DNA of 27,348 bases from Blastocladiella britannica. Taxonomy: Eukaryota; Blastocladiomycota; Blastocladiomycetes; Blastocladiales; Blastocladiaceae. Position numbers and translations under genes: made by a program. Positions 23,904 to 27,348 of this stretch are shown in pieces; positions within the stretch are counted from its first letter, which is position 1; each line of letters opens with the position of its first letter. A model generated the notes under the pieces. It did not search any database. It had not been told where the DNA came from and worked only from the letters and a program-made list of their open reading frames with translations. The DNA is taken from the NCBI GenBank assembly GCA_025349905.2, contig MU624736.1:1-27348 (forward strand), in the 5' to 3' direction.

Positions 23904-26900
23904 TTACAGGCGAGCGGTTGCGCCTGGTATGTAACCCACGCCAGTCTGAACTTGCTTGCACTGGAAGTCGGAATATGACTGGTGGTCTGCTTTTTTCGGT
24001 CGATCAGGCGACGAAAACACGGACGGCGGGGGTGTCAAGGGTCCACCACTCGCGACACCAAACTGCGGGCTGTGGGTGACAGCGGCAGCGGTGAGTTGTC
24101 CAGTCTCTCCCGTTACTTGGGGTTGAAATGCGGTGGGATCAGGAAACCGCGGTGATCGTTCGCGCGGTTGTTGGGCGGTGGGTTGTTTCGGGTCGCCGCC
24201 AGCAGGCCGCGCAGGTCTACCCGCCCACTGATGCTGCGGCGGAGGCGCAAACATTCCCGGCATGTCCTGTGCCGCGCCATCGGTGTTCATTGGCACAACG
24301 TGCCCAAAATCGGCCATGGCAGGCTCCGCTGCATACTCGCGTCCCTCGTGCGCAGCAGCACCCGCAGCGGCGGCAGCGCCCCAGGGCATTGGGACAATCA
24401 ACATCCCGTACTCGTGCCCAGGCGCGCCATATTCGCCGCCAGCGCCTGCGTTGAATGCGTTGGGGCCACCCGGCGGTACGTACGCCTCGCCCACCGCTAA
24501 TGGCGCGCACTGCGAGATCGGAATGGGCGGTTGTCCCATTGGAAGGTTGTACGGGTGGCTTTGCCCAGTGGCCGTCAGCACAATGCTCGGAAACGGTTCC
24601 GGTGGTGGTCGCTCGGAACCGTGCACTGAGACCAGGGTGCCATCGTCGGACAGGCGAAACGCGCCATTGCCGATAATGTCGAGCATCGCCATCTTTTGCC
24701 GATCCGTAAACGCCGGCACCATGAGGATCGCACGCAAGAGACGGTCAAGGAGCGTCGGGTCGATCGATGTGTTTGGCTTGTTCAAGTGGCCGCGCAAGAG
24801 CTCGACGGTGAGCTTGGACAACTCGAATAGTTGGTCTCTCTGCATGGTGGACAGCAGGTTCGGTTGGTGCCAGGGAAACTTGAGCAGGATAATGATGACA
24901 TTCTCGAATGGCCGCTGTTCATTTTTTTTTTTTTTCTGTCAGGCAAAATAAGGGTACAGTTGTAAGGTACAATGGTGCCCATACCTGCGCGCATTTGCGG
25001 CTGTAAAATAGTTTGTAGTTTTTGCAAACCGCGAGAATCTGGTTGATCTCGTTGCGTCCAATGAACGGAATCTCCTGACTTGGGTTGGGTCCGGACCCAA
25101 GAGCTGCGGCAGCCGCGGATGGCGGGTGCTGGGGATTCTGTTGCCAGGGTTCCTGTCTCGCAAAGGTGGGTCCAGGCTGATAATAATGGTGCTGGGGTAG
25201 CGGCGCAGAATACATGGCGGCGGTCGATCCGAACTCGGGACCAGATCCAATTCCAGCTCCGGCTCCGGTTCCAGTTCCAGCCGCAGGGTACGCGTCAATG
25301 CCCCGGAATTCGCCACAAAACTGGGGAAAAACAGCGTGCGCGAGCTCCTGCGGCGAGGACCGGTGAACCGTAACGACTCGGCCGCGCAGGATGCGGCGTT
25401 GCTTGTCTCGCAGTGCCATCGTCACGTCCGCCATCGAGGGGAGTTCCACAAACGCATCCGACCGCGTCTTGCCTGTCTCACGGACCATCAAAATGTGGAC
25501 AAGCGGCAGCCCGCCAAGGTGCGACACGCTGATCGGGTACAGGTAGCTGAGGACATCAAAGATCGTCACTTCCCATGGGATCTGCATAGAAAATCAATTT
25601 AGTTTGAAAAGTCTCGAAACATATAAAAAAAACCGATCGCACATTGTTGATCCGAATGACGGGATGCGAGATGGGGACCCACTGCGGTGGCTCGGACAGA
25701 TGAAACAATGAAAATGCAGTTGGGACCGGAATGATGGAAGGAGGTTGGGCATATGGATTGCTATTCAATGTTTGTTTTGAGATCCCTTGAAACATTGAAT
25801 GCAAAAAATTAATAAGTACAATTCCGGCTGTGGCATTGGCACAGCAAACGTGACTGGATGGATCCGATCGCCCGACGCATTTGCTCCCAACATTGCGAGC
25901 GCTGGGGCCGATTGGCCGACCGTGGAAGAATAAAATGCGTCCCGCTCAGCCACCGTATGCGGCCCGATATGATGACGCTGTTGGTTTTGCTGCATCCCAT
26001 CTCGTTGTTGGTGGTGTTGCTGTTGGTAATGTTGGTGCTGTGGTTTTTGTTGCTGCTGGAATTGGATTGGTTACTAAATGTCAGGATCGGAATATGAGAA
26101 ATAAAATTTGTACCCATTGGCCAGCTGGAGCCTGGTGGTGTGGCTCGCCGCTCGTGGTTGGATGGTCGGATTGCGGCCGAGACAGAGGGGATTCAGGCAT
26201 GGCCTTTGATCTTGTTGGCAGGAGAGGCAAGTGTCTCGCGGCTCGATCACTGGGTGCGTTCCAAGACGGGAGCATGTTTGGAAGAGTTTGCGTTCGTGGC
26301 ATGCCGGGTGGCGACGGAGTGGCATACTTGCCTTGACCGAGACCTTGTAGCGGGTTGAGGAGCGGATCATCCCAGGCGAGCGCACTTGCCAATGACGAGG
26401 GGATCGAGGGAGGCGGCTGTTGCTGCTGCTGTTGTTGTTGTTGTTGTAGGATCGGGCGGGCCAATAATGGATCCTCGAGCATCCAGTCCAGACCGAGCGA
26501 GTCAATGCCCTGAAGCAGATCGCCAAAGATGGGCTGGTCCTCGTCGTCGTCGTCGAGTGGAGCAAACGTGACCTCGGACGCGAGCCGGCTGGACTTTGGT
26601 GTTGTTGACATGAGCGTGCCGCTGGACGGAAGGCGGCCTTGTCTGCCAGGCGAAGGCACCACTTGGCCGAACGAATCCTCGATCAAGCGAGGGTCAACAC
26701 CGCCAGTGATGGAGCGCCGGGGAGGTGGGGGCATTCGAATGGCGGCGGGCCGGTTGTGGCCGTGATCCGGTAGTGCTTGCATGGCAGGGAGGCTGCTGCT
26801 GATGTTGCCACTACTGGTGCTGGCGACAGCGATGGCGATCGCTCGGGAATAGGCAGTGAGGGGATCCAGGGCCGCCTCCCCATCCAGCGAGTGGGAGAAC

Positions 26901-27052
26901 AGCGGCATGGCCAGCTCGCGTTGGGGCGACGACAGGCGGTGCTGATGGAGTGGGGGCCCCGGTCGCGCAATGGGCTGCGGCACAGTGGCGGTCCGCGCCG
27001 GCGGCGGCGGCGGAGGAGGCGCCCTACTGTGGTTGTCCGACGTGGGGTGCAT
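23904..27052 (-). CDS. RRM-domain RNA-binding protein with long Gln/Pro-rich regions
   Basis: Five minus-strand exons: 27052-26114, 26055-25820, 25760-25643, 25581-24985 and 24914-23904, joining to 966 aa with a TAA stop. The first 390 residues are low complexity: a Pro7 run, LDDDDEDQPIFGDLLQG, ten Gln in a row, and a Gln/His-rich exon 2. The RRM lies at about 425-515: PVIRINNIPWEVTIFDVL, then LVHILMVRETGKTRSDAFVE, then RRILRGRVVTVHRSS, with AVFPQFCGEF after it. The IPWE and AFVELPS forms recall the quasi-RRMs of hnRNP F/H and a fungal RRM family. The C-terminal half continues with a helical segment (RPFENVIIILLKFPWHQ, LLDRLLRAILMVPAFTDRQK) also seen in that family, and a Pro/Gly/Ala-rich tail. 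It probably binds mRNA. The start is uncertain: an in-frame ATG at 27184 and a possible upstream exon are alternatives. Confidence 0.78.
26417..26446 (-). repeat. CAA/CAG repeat encoding ten glutamines
   Basis: Ten consecutive Gln codons, mixed CAA and CAG, inside exon 1 of the RRM gene, followed by PPPSIP. The codon mixture should make it more stable than a pure triplet run. Confidence 0.85.
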
Positions 27053-27250
27053 ATATTCTGGATGGGCCGAATTTGACGAGGGGCAAAAAAAAATACTAAA
27101 GTAAAAAATAAAGAGAAAGCGGTAAGAGTGCTGGATTGTGATCAAGAACGAAAGCAAAGCGGGGCTTATTGGCGGGTGAGACATGCAAATAGAGAGAATG
27201 CAAAAGGATTTGATTTGAATGGAAAAAAATGCTCACACACGCCACGCCTT
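27053..27250. promoter_or_regulatory. 5' flank of the RRM gene
   Basis: 198 bp, AT-rich near the RRM start and probably promoter and leader. If the gene extends to the right this would instead be an intron, though much longer than any other intron here. Confidence 0.35.
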
Positions 27251-27348
27251 TCACGCAGGGTAACTAACACGGGGGGTGACGTGTTGATGCTGGCCCTGCT
27301 GCTGCTGCTGGTAAGGCGCCGCCGGCGACGGCGACGAGATCGATAAAG
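27251..27348 (-). CDS. Gln/Pro-rich open frame entering from the right edge (partial)
   Basis: A minus-strand frame is open from the window edge to a TGA at 27251-27253. It reads as Ser/Pro/Ala, then PYQQQQQGQHQH, then a short tail ending SYPA. The codons are GC-rich, as in coding DNA here. It is either the C-terminus of another minus-strand gene that ends 198 bp before the RRM gene, or an upstream exon of the RRM gene spliced from a donor such as GTGTTA near 27265. The spacing favours a separate gene; the similar composition favours an exon. Confidence 0.4.
   Translation of the reverse strand, partial: LSISSPSPAAPYQQQQQGQHQHVTPRVSYPA

Overview
This window is nuclear DNA from a eukaryote with compact genes. 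I can assemble eleven protein genes. Nine of them contain introns, 35 in total, and all are short (52-86 nt) with GT...AG ends. Coding DNA is GC-rich; introns and spacers are AT-rich with long T or A runs. TAA, TAG and TGA all serve as stops, so the code is standard. The gene set points to a fungus: a Pet123-type mS26, Atp4, Hem25, an SH3 plus Ras-association protein, and a short Zuotin without SANT domains. The large multi-pass protein of the Tmc (tiny macrocysts) kind suggests a zoosporic, early-diverging lineage (chytrid or blastocladiomycete). That placement is an inference from gene content only.

Layout, left to right. The left edge (1-120) holds two copies of a 27-bp repeat, probably the end of an off-window gene. 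Next on the + strand are mS26/PET123 (297-1298), ATP4 (1427-2425, five exons, one of only 14 nt) and ALG11 (2562-4327, five exons). ALG11 converges, 31 bp apart, on a minus-strand block: an S9 prolyl-oligopeptidase-family peptidase (6477-4359), SRP54 (8815-6789, seven exons) and Zuotin (10232-8889). A 157-bp divergent spacer separates Zuotin from MMS19 (10390-13689, six exons). HEM25 (13722-14867, three exons) follows only 32 bp later. After a 1.2-kb spacer come the SH3-RA gene (16061-18774) and the Tmc-like membrane protein (19235-23742, eight exons). The Tmc-like gene converges on a minus-strand RRM gene (27052-23904, five exons). A Gln/Pro-rich open frame enters from the right edge.

Most genes are housekeeping: mitochondrial translation and ATP synthesis (mS26, ATP4), N-glycan assembly (ALG11), co-translational targeting and folding (SRP54 beside Zuotin), and iron use (MMS19 for cytosolic Fe-S proteins beside HEM25 for haem). 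The less ordinary genes are the SH3-RA protein, the 1331-residue Tmc-like protein and the low-complexity RRM protein.

The strongest unusual signal is in splicing. 34 of 35 donors have a pyrimidine at +4, none has the common +4 A, and five read GTTCG. Many introns are T-rich just after the donor and A-rich just before the acceptor. I found no mobile element, tRNA, rRNA or CRISPR array, and no clear undescribed multi-gene system.
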